64,000 bases of DNA from Ichthyophis bannanicus (lineage: Eukaryota; Chordata; Amphibia; Gymnophiona; Ichthyophiidae). Numbering within the stretch: position 1 is the stretch's first letter; each line of letters begins with the position of its first letter. Made by a program: the position numbers and the translations under genes. Positions 30,276-41,395 of the stretch are shown here, one piece after another. The stretch is from positions 20,213,080 through 20,277,079 of the forward strand of contig CM066033.1 in assembly GCA_033557465.1 (NCBI GenBank). Reading direction: 5' to 3'. The notes below the pieces were generated by a model, which did no database searches, was not told where the DNA came from, and saw only the letters and a program-made list of their open reading frames with translations.

Positions 30276-32868
30276 CATAGAAACATAGAAACATGATGAC
30301 AGAAAAAGACCACAAGGCCCATCTAGTCTGTCCTTCCATAACAACAACTACAACAGTCCACTTTTTACCTTTAGAGATCCTCTGTGTTGGTCCCATGCTT
30401 TTTTGAATTCAGTTACTGTCCTCATCTCTACCACCTCCACTGGGAGACTATTCCACGGATCCACTACTCTTTCCGTAAAGAAATATTTCCGCATATCACT
30501 CCTGAATCTATCTCCCTTCACCCTCATCCCATGTCCCCTCATCGCAGAACTTGTTTTCAATTGAAAGAGGCTCTCCCCCTGAACATTTATGCCACGGAGG
30601 TATTTAAACATCTCAATCATATCACCTCTATCCCGCCTTTCCTCTAAGGTGTACATATTAAGATCCTTAAGTCTGTCCTCATATGCTTTATAATGAAGAC
30701 CACTAATCATCTTAGTAGCAACTCTCTGCACCGACTCCATCCTGTTCACATCCTTTTGAAGGTGCGGTCTCCAGAATTGCACACCATACTCCAAATGAGG
30801 TCGCACCAAAGACTTATACAGAGGCATTATCACCTCCTTTTTTCTGCTAGCCATTCCTCTCCGTATGCACCCAAGCATCCTTCTAGCTTTTGCCGTCGCC
30901 TTTCCTACCTGTTTAGCTACTTTAAGATCATCGGACACAACTATGCCTAGGTCCCGCTCTTCTTTAGTGGACAAAAGTACTTCACCTTCTATACTGTATT
31001 GCTCCCTTGGATTGCTGCAGCCCAAATGCATGACCTTACATTTTTTAACATTAAATCCCAGTTGCCAAATTCTAGACCATTCTTCAAGCTTAGCTAGATC
31101 CCTCCTCATGTTATCTACACCTTCCTGGGTGTCTACTCTATTGCAGATTTTGGTATCATCTGCAAAGAGGCAAACCTTACCCGACAGCCCTTCCGCTATA
31201 TCACTAACAAAGATGTTAAAAAGAATCGGACCAAGGACAGATCCCTGGGGCACACCACTGGTAACATCCTTCTCCTCAGAGTGAGCTCCATTTACTTGTA
31301 CTCTTTGTCGCCTCCCACCCAACCAATTTCTAACCCAAGCAGTAACTTTAGGGTCCATCCCTAGGGTGCTCAGTTTGTTTATCAGTCGCCTGTGAGGAAC
31401 AGTGTCAAAGGCTTTACTGAAATCTAAATACACCACATCTAGAGCTCTCCCTCGGTCCAACTCCCTGGTCACCCATTCAAAAAAATCAATCAGATTTGTC
31501 TGACAAGACCTGCCTCTGGTGAATCCATACTGCCTCGGATCCTGTAATCCGCTGGACTCCAGAAACCTCACTATTTTCTCTTTCAACAGCGTTTCCATTA
31601 ATTTACTCACCACTGAAGTTAAACTAACCGGCCTGTAGTTTTCAACCACATCCTTACTACCTCTTTTGTGTAAAGGCACCACATGAGCCTCTCTCCAGTC
31701 CTTTGGCACCTCTCCCGACTCCAACGAGGCATTGAAAAGGTCAGTCAGTGGAGTTGCTAGAACGTCCCCAAGTTTCCTCAGTATTCTAGGGTGTATCCCA
31801 TCCGGTCCCATCGCTTTGTCTACTTTAAGTTGAGCTAGTTTCTCACGAACACAGTCTTCTGAAAATTGTTCAAGATGTCCCTCGCTTCTGTTCTTATTTG
31901 TGGGTGTTTTCTGAGGTCCTGCTCCTGGTTCTTCATCTGTGAACACAGAACAAAAATATTTGTTAAGCAATTCCGCTTTATCCTTATCAGCTTCTACATA
32001 TTCCCCCCCTGCACCCTTGAGTCTGACAATACCACTTTTGCCCTTCCTCTTCTCACTAATATATCTGAAAAATGTCTTATCCCCCCATCTTATTGCATTG
32101 GCTATTTCCTCCTCCTTTTGAATCTTTGCCTTCTTGACTACTTTGCTAGCTTCTCTAAGTTTTTCCAAATACAGATGCCTGTCTTCCTCTCTCTGTGATC
32201 TCTTGTATTTCATGAAGGCCACCCTCTTTTTCTTCACTTTTTCAGCTACTTCCTTCGAAAACCATAGCGGTCTCCTGTTCATTTTGCCTTTATTTACCTT
32301 TTTAACAAAAAGGTTGGTTGCCTTTAAAATACCCCCTTTCAGTTTTGCCCACTGTTTTTCTACATCCCCCAGCTGTTCCCATCCCACTAACGACTCCCTG
32401 AGGTATTGGCCCATCTTCGCAAAGTTAGTCTTCCTAAAGTCTAAGATCTTCACCTTGGAATGGATTCTAACAGCCCTAGTCCTAATACTGAACTACACCA
32501 TCTGGTGATCACTGGATGCAAAATGATCTCCCACTACAACATCAGAAACACTTTCACCATTGGTAAGCACCAAGTCCAGTATGGCCCCTTCACGTGTGGG
32601 GTCTGTTACCAATTGCCTGAATAGTTCTCCCTGTAGAGAATCCAGGATCTCCTTACTCCTAGATGATACTGCAGCAGGAATGTGCCAATCAACATCTGGC
32701 ATATTGAAATCTCCTAGCAGTAGCACTTCCCCTTTCCTAGCAATGCTGCGTATGTCTTCAATTAACTCTCTGTCCACTTCTTCCTCTTGTGAGGGAGGTC
32801 TGTATAGCACACCAATGCAAATAGATTTCTCTTTCCCTCTTTCTAGTTTAACCCACAATGCCTCTAAT
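30276..32868 (-). mobile_element. CR1-A LINE, antisense, 5' truncated
   Basis: The 3' end on the minus strand is at 30276 (tail with repeated CATAGAAA units on the plus strand). The 5' end stops inside the endonuclease at about 32868, where DIRS gag resumes with NPPGRE. It is a close relative of the plus-strand element at 48479-51318, of which it is the shorter copy. Confidence 0.9.
30348..32866 (-). pseudogene. CR1-A ORF2: endonuclease part and reverse transcriptase
   Basis: One frame from the truncated endonuclease (EALWVKLERGKEKS, IGVLYRPPSQEEE, LLGDFNMPDVDWH, ASSDHQMV) through RT (AMGPDGIHPRIL, NYRPVSLTSVVSKL, YLDFSKAFDTVPH, SGVPQGSVLGPILFN, catalytic FADDT, then EYGVQFWRPHL and the C-terminal WNSLPVEVVEMRTVTEFKKAWDQH). 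The only break is a TAG at 32493-32495 in place of the Trp of the sister copy (DHQMVWFSI). From 32453 down the frame is open for 701 codons. With the 5' end missing the copy cannot be autonomous. Confidence 0.9.
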
Positions 32869-33460
32869 CCTCCAGGACGTGAATGTAGAACCCTGGATGC
32901 TTTTGGTAGAAGAGTCTTCCAGGCTTCCATGCTTGCTGCAAGAATTAATTCTTACAGTCTTTACATGGGAATGCCCATTTGCAGACTTTAAGTCCTTTTA
33001 TGTCTGACAATAAAAGGCAAGAATTTCTCACTGGGCTCAGACATGCCCAGGATATCTCCAAAGAGCCTCAGCTATAGCTATAGGTGCACATAGGATTGCT
33101 TGGCTCCAAGCATCTGATTTGGAGATCTGGGTCCAAGATGAATTGGGCAATATCCCTTGTACAGGTGAGAATCTGTTTGGTAAGGATTGGCAAGCAAAAG
33201 CCAATCAAATGGATGCTGAAAATTCTGCTTTGGATAGACCATCCAAATCTACAGCTCCTCCTGCTAAGAAAAGGTTGTTCAAGAAAACACCTTTTTCAAA
33301 AAAAGGGAAGATCCTATCCTGCTTATACTCAGAGAGCATCTTCTGCAGCTCAGTTCCCTTCCAAACGTCAGCAATCCTCCAAACAGACCAAGGCAAAGGC
33401 TGCGAGGCCTGCTCCAGCCCAGCAATCTCAGCCCCCTCAGGGCCTTTGACTTTCTGCTAG
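32868..33460 (+). pseudogene. DIRS family D Gag-like protein, C-terminal part
   Basis: After the CR1, gag continues with NPPGRECRTLDAFGRRVFQA, then SMLAARINSYSLYM and a stop at 32989-32991. Further pieces lie in 33084-33460 and include a basic, Ala/Pro/Gln-rich end (RPAPAQQSQPPQGL). There are several frame changes. Confidence 0.65.
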
Positions 33461-33518
33461 AGAACTTAGCCTTCCTGGCTCTGGAGGGACCAGAGCCCTC
33501 CACCATTCCAGGAAGGTT

Positions 33519-35372
33519 ATGTCACTTTGCTCCCAGATGGGGGCAAATCACAGCAGAGCATTGGACACTCTCCATCATAAGAGAGGGGTACCAACTTCAT
33601 TTTTCCAGCTTGCCCCCTCTCACAAGAGTGCACCAGTTCAATTCTCCAACCTCCCTCCTCAGCCTGTTAGAGCAGGAGGTTGCCACTCTTCTAGCCCAGG
33701 GGGCAATAGAGGAAGTGCCTTCTCAACAACAGGGCACAGGGTTCTACTCCCCCTATTTTCTTATCCCAAAGAAAACAGGGGGCTTCAACCCATTTTAGAT
33801 CTCAGAGAGTTGAACAAATTCCTAGAAAAAGAAAAATTCAAGATGGTTTCTCTAGGAACTCTGCTGCCATACCTTCAGAGTCAGGATTGGCTTTGTTCTC
33901 TAGATCTCAAGGATGCGTACACTCAAGTTCTCATCCATCCAAATCACAGAAGGTTCCTTCGGTTCCTTTTCCAGGAGAAGCACTATCAATACAGAGTGCT
34001 CCCCTTTGGCCTGGCCTCTGCACCAAGGGTGTTCACGAAATGCATGGCAGTGGTGGCTGCTTTTCTGCGCACCCTGGGAATATTTGTCTTCCCTTATCTG
34101 GATGACTGGCTCATTCGAGCTCCTACTCAATCAGAGGCCAAGACTGCTCTATCCTGCACAGTGCGTATCCTTCGATATTTAGGGCTGGTGATAAACATCC
34201 ACAAATCCAATTTGATCCCTACTCAGTCCCTAGAGTTTATAGGGGCGTTGCTGGATACCACAAGAGCAAGGGCTTATCTTCCTCAGGCCCATTGCCTTCG
34301 CTTGATGCAGTTAGCTTCTCAAGCAGAGTCAAAACCCCTACTAACTGCTCGAGAAATGTTACAGTTGTTAGGCCACATGGCATCCACCGTTCATGTGGTA
34401 CCACATGCTCGCCTTCACATGAGAGCAGCTCAGTGGACTTTATCCACCCAATGGACCCAGGCTTTAGGCTGCCTGTCCGACAAAATAGCAAACACAAGTC
34501 GCCTCATTTTGTCCCTCCAGTGGTGGAAGTCCCCTCAAAACCTGTTGCTGGGGTCTCCCTTTCAGCAACCTCTACCCCAGGCAACTCTTACGACAGATGC
34601 TTCTCCAATGGGCTGGGGAGCTCATCTTCAGGACCTCTCCACCCAGGGCATCTGGTCCTCACAGGAGACTTGTCTACATATCAATCTCTTGGAACTCGGA
34701 GCAATCTTCCTTGCTCTGCGGGTTTTCCACACCCTGCTCAGCCACAAGACCATCCTTGTCCACACGGACAATCAGGTAGCCATGTTCTACATAAACAAGC
34801 AGGGAGGAACTGGCTCTCTGTCGCTTTCCAACGAAGCTCTGCGACTGTGGGCCCTCGCCAGAGAGCATCACATTCATCTTCTGGCAGTCTATCTTCCAGG
34901 TGTTCAAAACTCTTGGGCAGACAGACTCAGTCGAGTTCTGCTTCTACACGAGTGGTCCCTACATATGGACCAAGTATCCAAGATTTTTCGAATTTGGGGA
35001 ACCCCGGACATAGACCTCTTTGCAAATCCATGGAATGCCAAACTTCCCTGGTTCTTTTCCAGAACTCCTGCTCAGGGGGCTCAGGCAAGGGATGCTTTCC
35101 TCCTTCATTGGGGTCAAGACTTCCTATATGCCTTTCTGCCCATTCCCCTAATTCCCAAAACCCTGTTCAAGCTTCAGAGAGACAGAGGCCACATGATTCT
35201 CATAGCTCCACATTGGCCACGGCAAGTGTGGTACCCTCTGCTTCTACATCTCTCTCAAGCTCCCTCCCTAGAGTTAGGGTCTGCTCCAGATTTCCTGTCT
35301 CAGGAGGACGGAAAGTTGTGGCATCCCAATCCCCAGTCTCTGCATCTCAGGGCTTGGTTGCTGAAAGCCTAG
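33519..35372 (+). CDS. DIRS family D reverse transcriptase, RNase H and Dam-like methylase
   Basis: The frame is open for 617 codons. RT motifs: PLFSYPKENRGLQPILDLREL, LCSLDLKDAYTQVLIHP, YRVLPFGLASAPRVFTK and the catalytic FPYLDDWLIRAP. RNase H: TLTTDASPMGWGAHL, INLLELGAIFLALR, VHTDNQVAMFYINKQGGTGS and SWADRLSRV. The methylase-like part: DIDLFANPWNAKLPWFFSR, FLYAFLPIPLIP and LIAPHWPRQVWYP. Key acidic residues are kept and there is no internal stop. The start at 33519 is a convenience, because the true N-terminus relative to gag is unclear. Its 3' half overlaps the open recombinase frame. Confidence 0.85.
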   Translation: MSLCSQMGANHSRALDTLHHKRGVPTSFFQLAPSHKSAPVQFSNLPPQPVRAGGCHSSSPGGNRGSAFSTTGHRVLLPLFSYPKENRGLQPILDLRELNKFLEKEKFKMVSLGTLLPYLQSQDWLCSLDLKDAYTQVLIHPNHRRFLRFLFQEKHYQYRVLPFGLASAPRVFTKCMAVVAAFLRTLGIFVFPYLDDWLIRAPTQSEAKTALSCTVRILRYLGLVINIHKSNLIPTQSLEFIGALLDTTRARAYLPQAHCLRLMQLASQAESKPLLTAREMLQLLGHMASTVHVVPHARLHMRAAQWTLSTQWTQALGCLSDKIANTSRLILSLQWWKSPQNLLLGSPFQQPLPQATLTTDASPMGWGAHLQDLSTQGIWSSQETCLHINLLELGAIFLALRVFHTLLSHKTILVHTDNQVAMFYINKQGGTGSLSLSNEALRLWALAREHHIHLLAVYLPGVQNSWADRLSRVLLLHEWSLHMDQVSKIFRIWGTPDIDLFANPWNAKLPWFFSRTPAQGAQARDAFLLHWGQDFLYAFLPIPLIPKTLFKLQRDRGHMILIAPHWPRQVWYPLLLHLSQAPSLELGSAPDFLSQEDGKLWHPNPQSLHLRAWLLKA

Positions 35373-35399
35373 ATCACCAGGATCTTCATCTTTCTCAGC

Positions 35400-36409
35400 A
35401 AGTGAAGGATGTTCGTTATGCTTCCAGAAAGCCTTCCACTAGGCGTTCTTACGCCTTCAAGTGGAAAAGGTTTACCATCTGGTGTTCTGAGAAGGGTCTT
35501 GACCCCCGTGCCATACCTCTGGAATCGTTGCTGGAGTATCTCCTTCATTTGTCTAATGCAGGCCTTAAGACAAATTCAGTAAGAGTCCATCTGAGTGCTA
35601 TTGCAGCTTCCCTCAAGCCTCTGAATGGTCAACCTGTTTCCTCTCGTCCCCTTGTAGCAAGGTTCATGAGAGGCCTCCTTTTAACAAAGCCTCCCATTAG
35701 ACCACCACCGGTGGCATGGGACTTAAATTTGGTTCTTGGTCAACTTATGAAACCGCCTTTTGAACCTTTAGCTACTACCTCCTTGAAATACCTTTCTTGG
35801 AAGGTTATCTTTCTCATTGCAATCACATCAGCACGCCGCATCAGTGAATTGCAAGCACTAGTAGCTAATCCACCTTATACAAGGTTCCATCACGACAAAG
35901 TGGTCCTTAGGACTAATCCACACTTTATGCCTAAGGTCGTCTCGCCTTTTCACCTCAACCAAGAGGTCTACCTACCTGTCTTTTTTCCAGGGCCTCATGC
36001 ATCAGATGCAGAGAGGAATCTCCATACCCTGGACTGTAAAAGAGCTCTAGCTTTTTACTTACAGAGGACACAACAACATAGAAAGTCTTCCCAACTCTTT
36101 GTTGCTTTTGATCCTTCTCATTTGGGACAACCAGTCTCCAAGAGAACACTTTCCAACTGGATTGCCCAATGTATTTCTTTCGCCTATCAGAGCAAAAACA
36201 TTTCTCTGGAGGGCCATGTCACAGCTCACAATGTGAGAGCCATGGCAACCTCAATGGCTCATCTAAACTCTGTGTCTATTGACGACATCTGTCGAGCAGC
36301 CACTTGGGCCTCGGTTCATACCTTCACAGCCCATTACTGCTTAGACAAGGACTCCCGCCGGGATGCCTTGTTTGGTCAGGCTGTTCTCAAACACCTGTTA
36401 CATACTTAA
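35400..36409 (+). CDS. DIRS family D tyrosine recombinase
   Basis: The frame is open from 34292, but recognisable recombinase begins near 35400 (VKDVRYASRKPSTRRSYAFK, WKRFTIWCSEKGLDPR), downstream of the RT stop. The core has AITSARRISELQAL (catalytic Arg), PFHLNQEVYLPV, SKRTLSNWIAQCISFAY, TAHNVRAMATSMAH (His-x-x-Arg) and FTAHYCLDKD (Tyr), all intact. It ends with TAA 36407-36409. This is the only recombinase in the window that keeps every catalytic motif without a frame break. Activity is not shown. Confidence 0.85.
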
Positions 36410-36514
36410 TCAACTCCTACCCACCATCCCTCATAGGATGCCAGAGATACAGGAGGGGAAGTGCAGCCCTGTTCCAGGGACACATGGACTCTCTCCCTGG
36501 CATCATAAGCTAGG

Positions 36515-36604
36515 GAGTCCCCATATGTGAAGACTCATTCCTGCTTGTTCCTGGAGATAGCACAGTTACTTATCTGTAACAGGTGATCTCTGGGAACAGC
36601 AGGA
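36515..36604 (+). repeat. DIRS family D internal complementary region
   Basis: CCATATGTGAAGACTCATTC, then CTGCTTGTTC, is the reverse complement of the left end. CACAGTTACTTATCTGTAAC, then AGGTGATCTC, is the reverse complement of the right end (36850-36884). Confidence 0.85.
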
Positions 36605-36705
36605 ATAAGTCTTCACAACCCACCCACCTCCCCTAGGAGTTGTCTCTCTCTCTCTCTATCTCTCTTCCTTTCCCTCGCTCTCTCTTTTTGTCTCAGCTAT
36701 AAAAC

Positions 36706-36884
36706 TCAACTGAGGAGAGACAGTTGGGAAGGCAGCACGCAGGTGCTGTGGGATGCTCCCAAAAGCTTTCTGATTGGACGCTGTATAGCGTTCCCGCGCA
36801 GGCTCCGTCGGTACCGACGTACCCATATGTGAAGACTTATTCCTGCTGTTCCCAGAGATCACCTGTTATAGGTAAGTAACTGTG
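36706..36884 (+). repeat. Right inverted terminal repeat of DIRS family D
   Basis: Pairs with 28702-28850 and ends at GGTAAGTAACTGTG. Upstream, 36642-36690 is a CT-rich microsatellite. Confidence 0.85.
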
Positions 36885-37237
36885 CTTTTCCGGCCAAAAG
36901 TGCCGGTGATCTACCACCATGAAAATTAAGTTTCAAATTAGTTTCAAATTAAATTTTAACCCAGTAAAGTTGGAGGATTCCTCCCCCCACCCCCTATTTT
37001 TAATGGACCTTCTGTTATTTACTTGGATGTGATCAGCTGTTAAGCAAATTAAGCAAAACAAAAGAGAGAGACGAAGATCCAGTAAGAACTGCGAGGGGAA
37101 ATGGAAAGTACATTTTTTCTTAAAGTTTTATTGAGTAATAACTTTCTTTATCTTTTATTGAGTAATTTGTGTTAAATTTAGGTCGAGTATTGATCCGGGC
37201 TGATCTTGCACAATCTTTAATATTTCGCTCTTACTCA
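36885..37237 (-). other. hAT 3' untranslated part
   Basis: No gene. This is internal hAT sequence downstream of the antisense transposase stop (complement of 37238-37240). Confidence 0.5.
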
Positions 37238-39035
37238 TTAGTGAGATGTCTGAGCCTGCATTTCATCCACCAGCTTTTTGAAGTTGAATGAATATTGCGT
37301 GAGGGCCAGTCTTAGGGAATCCTGGAGATGTTCATCTGTCATGTTGGAACGTTGTGTACTCTTTGTCATTTTCAGATGGGAAAACGCAGATTCATACAAA
37401 TAAGTTGAACCGAAACAGGAGTGTACAGCTTCACTGCATCTTCTCAAGTTGGGAAATTTGTCTCTAGGCACTAGCTTCCAAAACGATTCTTGCTCAGCAC
37501 AGGTCTTGAGAAAAATGTCATTTTTAAGGGTTAATATTTCGTTTTCAAGAGATGGCTTGTTCAATGAGTAATTTTTACTGATAGCAGCTGCAGTTTCTTT
37601 AATGTCCACATCTACTTTGAATGGGTATGACAAGTATTCCACAACTGTTCCAATTTTTTGGAAGCCACAGAATCTATTTTCGAATTCCTGGATAACAGAA
37701 CAGATTTCTGTCACATACTTCTCTGAAAAACAAAATTTGGATATTGTCCCAGATGGTCTTGCAGTATTAGGAAAATGATCAAAAGTTTTCTTTGCAAGGT
37801 CAGTCATCATTAGCTCAAATTTGCTCTTGTAGGATGAAACTGTACTCATCATCTTGCCAATGCATTTGTTTTTACCTTGTAATTCAAGGTTCATATCACT
37901 TAGTTCTCCTGTAAAGTCAGCGAGAAAAGCCAGATCACATAACCACTCCTCATCTTCCAACTCTGCTTGGTCATCTCCCCTCTCCTTCAAAGAACTTCTT
38001 CTTTCATTCAGCAAATCACAAAATCTTTGCAGAAATTTCTGCCTACTTAGTCACCTTACATCTGTGCGCAAAATGATTTCCACTGCCCCTTCATCAAGAG
38101 TAAGATTGAAAAGCCGTCTTTGAAGTGATCTTCCACGAACTGAATTTACAATTTTGAAAGTGATGTCTATGACAGTCCTTGTATTGAGTCTCTTGCTTGC
38201 CACAACTTGCTGGTGAATGATGCAGTGGTAAGAAAGGAAATCTGGGAAGTCGTCATGCTGTCTACAGAGGGCTATGAAACCGTTAACCTCACCTGTCATT
38301 GCTCTTGCTCCATCAGTAGTGATGAAATCAAGTCTATGCAATGGAACATTACACTTTGTCACAAAAGAATGGAAAGAACGGAATATTTCCTGACCGGTAG
38401 TTCTCCCTTTTAAAGAAATCATTCCAAGTACTTCTTCTTTAACACTGAAGTCTTCAAAAAACATTTGGATAAAGACTAGTAACTGGGCTATGTCTCTTAT
38501 GTCTGTAGATTCATCCAGTTGGAGTGAGAAAGCAACACAATTTGAAACATCCTCAACAACTGTTCAGTTGTGTCTCCACACATCTTTTCTATTCGCCGCA
38601 CGACAGCGTTTTTTGACAATTGTACATCTTGAATAGCAGCTATGATCTTTCTTTTTTTAAATCCTTCAAAAAGATTGTAAGCTGCTTCAAGAAAACAGTC
38701 TTTTACAAATTCCCCTTCTGTGAAAGGTTTGCATTTCTTTGCAGTCAGGTTCCTGACCTTGAAGGATTCTATGCTTGCATTGACCGAATGTGACCTTGGC
38801 TGAGTAGCCAATTTCGATTTAAGTTCTTACGAATTTCACTTTTGGGTAGAAAATCAGCATCAAACCTATTGCTATGCAGAGCCTTATAATGATGTTCCAG
38901 ATTACCCTTTTTGGGCAAGGATAGTGGGGCGTTACAAATTAGACAACAACACTTGTCTTTCACCATGATGAAGAAGTAGTCCATTTCCCATTCATCATGA
39001 AAGTGGTAGGTTTTGCTCTTCTTTGGAACACTCAT
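37238..39035 (-). pseudogene. hAT transposase with N-terminal BED zinc finger
   Basis: It begins on the minus strand at 39035 (MSVPKKSKTYHFHDEWEMDY) with a BED-type finger (CCCLICNAPLSLPKKGNLEHH...H). The catalytic RNase H-like region follows in pieces (38811-38497, 38464-38051: LHRLDFITTDGARAMTGEVNG and CIIHQQVVASKRLN), then the C-terminal dimerisation region (37300-37450: SEAVHSCFGSTYLYESAFS, then NMTDEHLQDSLRLAL). Its layout resembles GTF2IRD2-like and ZBED-type hAT proteins. At least three frame changes or stops make it inactive. The N-terminal protein-interaction domain that some relatives have is not seen. Confidence 0.85.
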
Positions 39036-39987
39036 CTTTGTTATACTGGGGTGGCTGCTAAGTTAGTATAAACACTGTCTGAATCTGGTCCAAAACTGTC
39101 ACTGTCCCAAAGTATTAAAGATCAACGGGAACTGAAGACCTCTGGATGATGTGCAATACAAGGACTGGAGATGCCAAAACCACACATGTAGTTCTAAAAG
39201 TAAAAATAAGAATTCATCATACTGATACCATAATCAAATGCCACCAAATAATCATCAAAAAACCTCAAACACCTGTCCAGCAAAGCAGATGAAATCAAAT
39301 ACCGCAAAACAAGTTCAAATATCACCACACGCGATTTAATACATTCTGCACACAGTGTAGAATCAACACATAGGCAAGATGAAATAAAATTGCAGAGGCA
39401 AGCAAAAGTCACAGTGGTTTGAACCAATCCGAGGCAAGGCATAGGCAAGTTAGAACAAAATTGGAAAAGCCCGCCAAAATCACCAAATTCTTGACACTTT
39501 GTTGTGTCTGCCCGAAAAAGTTTAATGAAAGCGAACTATAAAGCGACCAACGACCAGCACACAACACAACTAAAATGGTAAGTGTATTCCAGTAAAGCCC
39601 GGGGAATGGATATCACCCGGTATATAACACATTCTAAGGGGTGTTGGGGCGGGGGCAGGAATGGGTGATTCTGAGAGGCAGGAGACCAGGTATGACACCA
39701 GGCCTGTGGCGTCTCGTCGCAGGGCACGGACGGCGGCCCCCAGGGGTACCCAAAAACTATTGGCACAAAAACTACAAGCGCCCCCAATACACCTGCAAGC
39801 AAGATTCCCGAAGGCAGGGAAAAAAGACAGGCAAAGGATCAGCGGCGGCGGCAAGGCCTCGGCAGACGACCTGCCAGCACGAGCTCTCTCCTAGTGACGG
39901 GGCGAGCTGCTGGAGAGATGGAGCCAAGTGCGGCTGGCGATCTACCTCTGACCCCTCCGTGATTGACAGGTAGATCGCAATCTACCT
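39036..39987 (-). other. hAT 5' untranslated part
   Basis: No gene is recognised between the transposase start and the right terminal repeat. Small frames at 39194-39973 on both strands have no domain. GGTAGATCGCAATCTACCTG near 39969 is a subterminal palindrome. Confidence 0.5.
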
Positions 39988-40010
39988 GTTGGACATGCCT
40001 GGTATACAGC

Positions 40011-41395
40011 ATTCCTCCTAATCTTTCTAGACGTCGCCTCAGCATTCGACAGTATAAACCATAAAACCCTCATTGCAAGGCTCGAATATATGGGCCTGGG
40101 CAGCCTAGTCCTGCTCTGGTTTAAATCATACATCTCAGACTGCAAGTTCACGATCCAAATAGGGAAAAAACCCGCAAACACCTTAACAGAAGAACAAGGC
40201 ATACCACAAAGTTCCGCCCTCTCTGCCCTCCTTTTCAACCTGCACCTTCAACCTGTCACCCACATATTCCAAAAACACAATATCCACTACTACATCTATG
40301 TGGATGACATCATGTTGTTGCTCCCCATAGATGTAAATAACCCCAACTACAACAACATGGACGAATGTATTAAGGAAGCTGACTCCTGGCTGAAATTCAA
40401 AAACCTCAGCCTAAACTACAAAAAGATGGAAGCGATGCACATCACAAGAAACCAAGACACAGCCCTACCCCAAGCCATCACCATCAACAACACCACAATC
40501 CCATTCAAAAAGGAAGTTAAATACCTCGGTGTTGTCCTAGATACCTCCCTCAGCATGGTACCCCACCTGAAACGAACAGCCAGAACAATCCTCTGCAAAT
40601 TAAAATCCATACAACAACTAAGACCTCTCCTTGAAGATAACGACGTCAGAGCGGTCATTCAATCCATCATCACCCCACACTTCGACTACTGCAACAGCCT
40701 GTTGCAGGGTCTACCGGCAAAGAGTCTCCACATACTCCAATGAATGCAAAATATCACAGCCAAGATCACGTGCAAAGCCAGACTAACTGACCATGTCACT
40801 CCCCTCCTATATGCCCTACACTGGCTCCCAATAGAAAGCCGGATCCGATACAAACTACTTGTAACATCATTCAAACTCATCAACAATGTTGCTCCCTCTT
40901 TCCTCTCAACCCTCCTCCTCACCCCAACAAACAGAACACGCAGGGAGAATGCCACTCACTCCTTAACAATCCCACCCTCCATCCGAAAAACAAAGCAAAC
41001 CAGCAGCTCCAGAGCATTCTCCTATGCTGCACCCAACATCTGGAACACCCTCCCACTGCACATCCGCACAACAAAAGACCTCAAAGATTTCAGAAAGCAC
41101 CTAAAAACCCACCTCTTTACTATGCACTACGGTACAGAAAACTCATATCCAAACACACATGCACCACAGGGACAGCTCACCCAACCTAGATAAAGGCCGT
41201 AGAAAACAAATGTAAGCATGGAAATTCCTGTATATAGCCAAGTTGTACATACTTCCTAAAAAATTGTAACTCCAGCCCACTGACCCTACCTGCAAATCAG
41301 GTTACCTGTAAAATGTTTATTTTTGTTCCTTGTAAACCGCCCCTGATCTCTGGAAGGGGAGGTATAGAAATGTAACAAATAAAATAATTTTAAAA
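40011..41395 (+). mobile_element. L2-type LINE, 5' truncated
   Basis: It begins in the RT palm domain right next to the hAT end and closes with the tail TGTAAACCGCCCCTGATCTC...GTATAGAAATGTAACAAATAAA, which resembles many tails in this window. There is no poly-A. Confidence 0.8.
40017..41193 (+). pseudogene. L2-type reverse transcriptase, C-terminal half
   Basis: Segments: FLDVASAFDSINHKTLIARL, EEQGIPQSSALSALLFNLHL, the catalytic IYVDDIMLLLP near 40290, FDYCNSLLQGLPAKSLHILQ and the L2-typical LLYALHWLPIESRIRYKLLV. It ends with WNTLPLHIRTTKDLKDFRKHL, then TAG-equivalent TAA 41191-41193. A TGA at 40741-40743 interrupts it and the first bases carry no start. L2 is preferred over CR1 because of the CNSLLQGLP and LHWLPI blocks. 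Confidence 0.85.

Larger units (their letters stand above)
28687..36884 (+). mobile_element. DIRS element family D with an antisense CR1 inside
   Basis: The ends are inverted repeats (28702-28850 pairs with about 36706-36843; landmarks TATGGGTACGTCGGTACCGA and TTGGGAGCATCCCACAGC). The internal complementary region at 36515-36604 joins both ends. Without the CR1 the element is about 5.6 kb. The RT and recombinase frames are both open, making this the best-preserved DIRS of the window. Gag is broken by a frame change and the CR1. Confidence 0.9.
28651..40001 (-). mobile_element. hAT transposon (GTF2IRD2/ZBED-like) holding a DIRS element
   Basis: Perfect 14-bp terminal inverted repeats: CAGGCATGTCCAAC at 28651-28664 and GTTGGACATGCCTG at 39988-40001. 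The flanks GTATAGAA (28643-28650) and GTATACAG (40002-40009) agree at 6 of 8 positions, consistent with an aged 8-bp hAT duplication. The transposase is on the minus strand (37238-39035). A DIRS element entered only 36 bp inside the left end. Without it the hAT would be about 3.15 kb. Confidence 0.85.

Noticed and set aside
36656..36862. Minus-strand 68-codon frame
   Set aside because: It is the inverted terminal repeat of DIRS family D, also open at 28722 on the other end.
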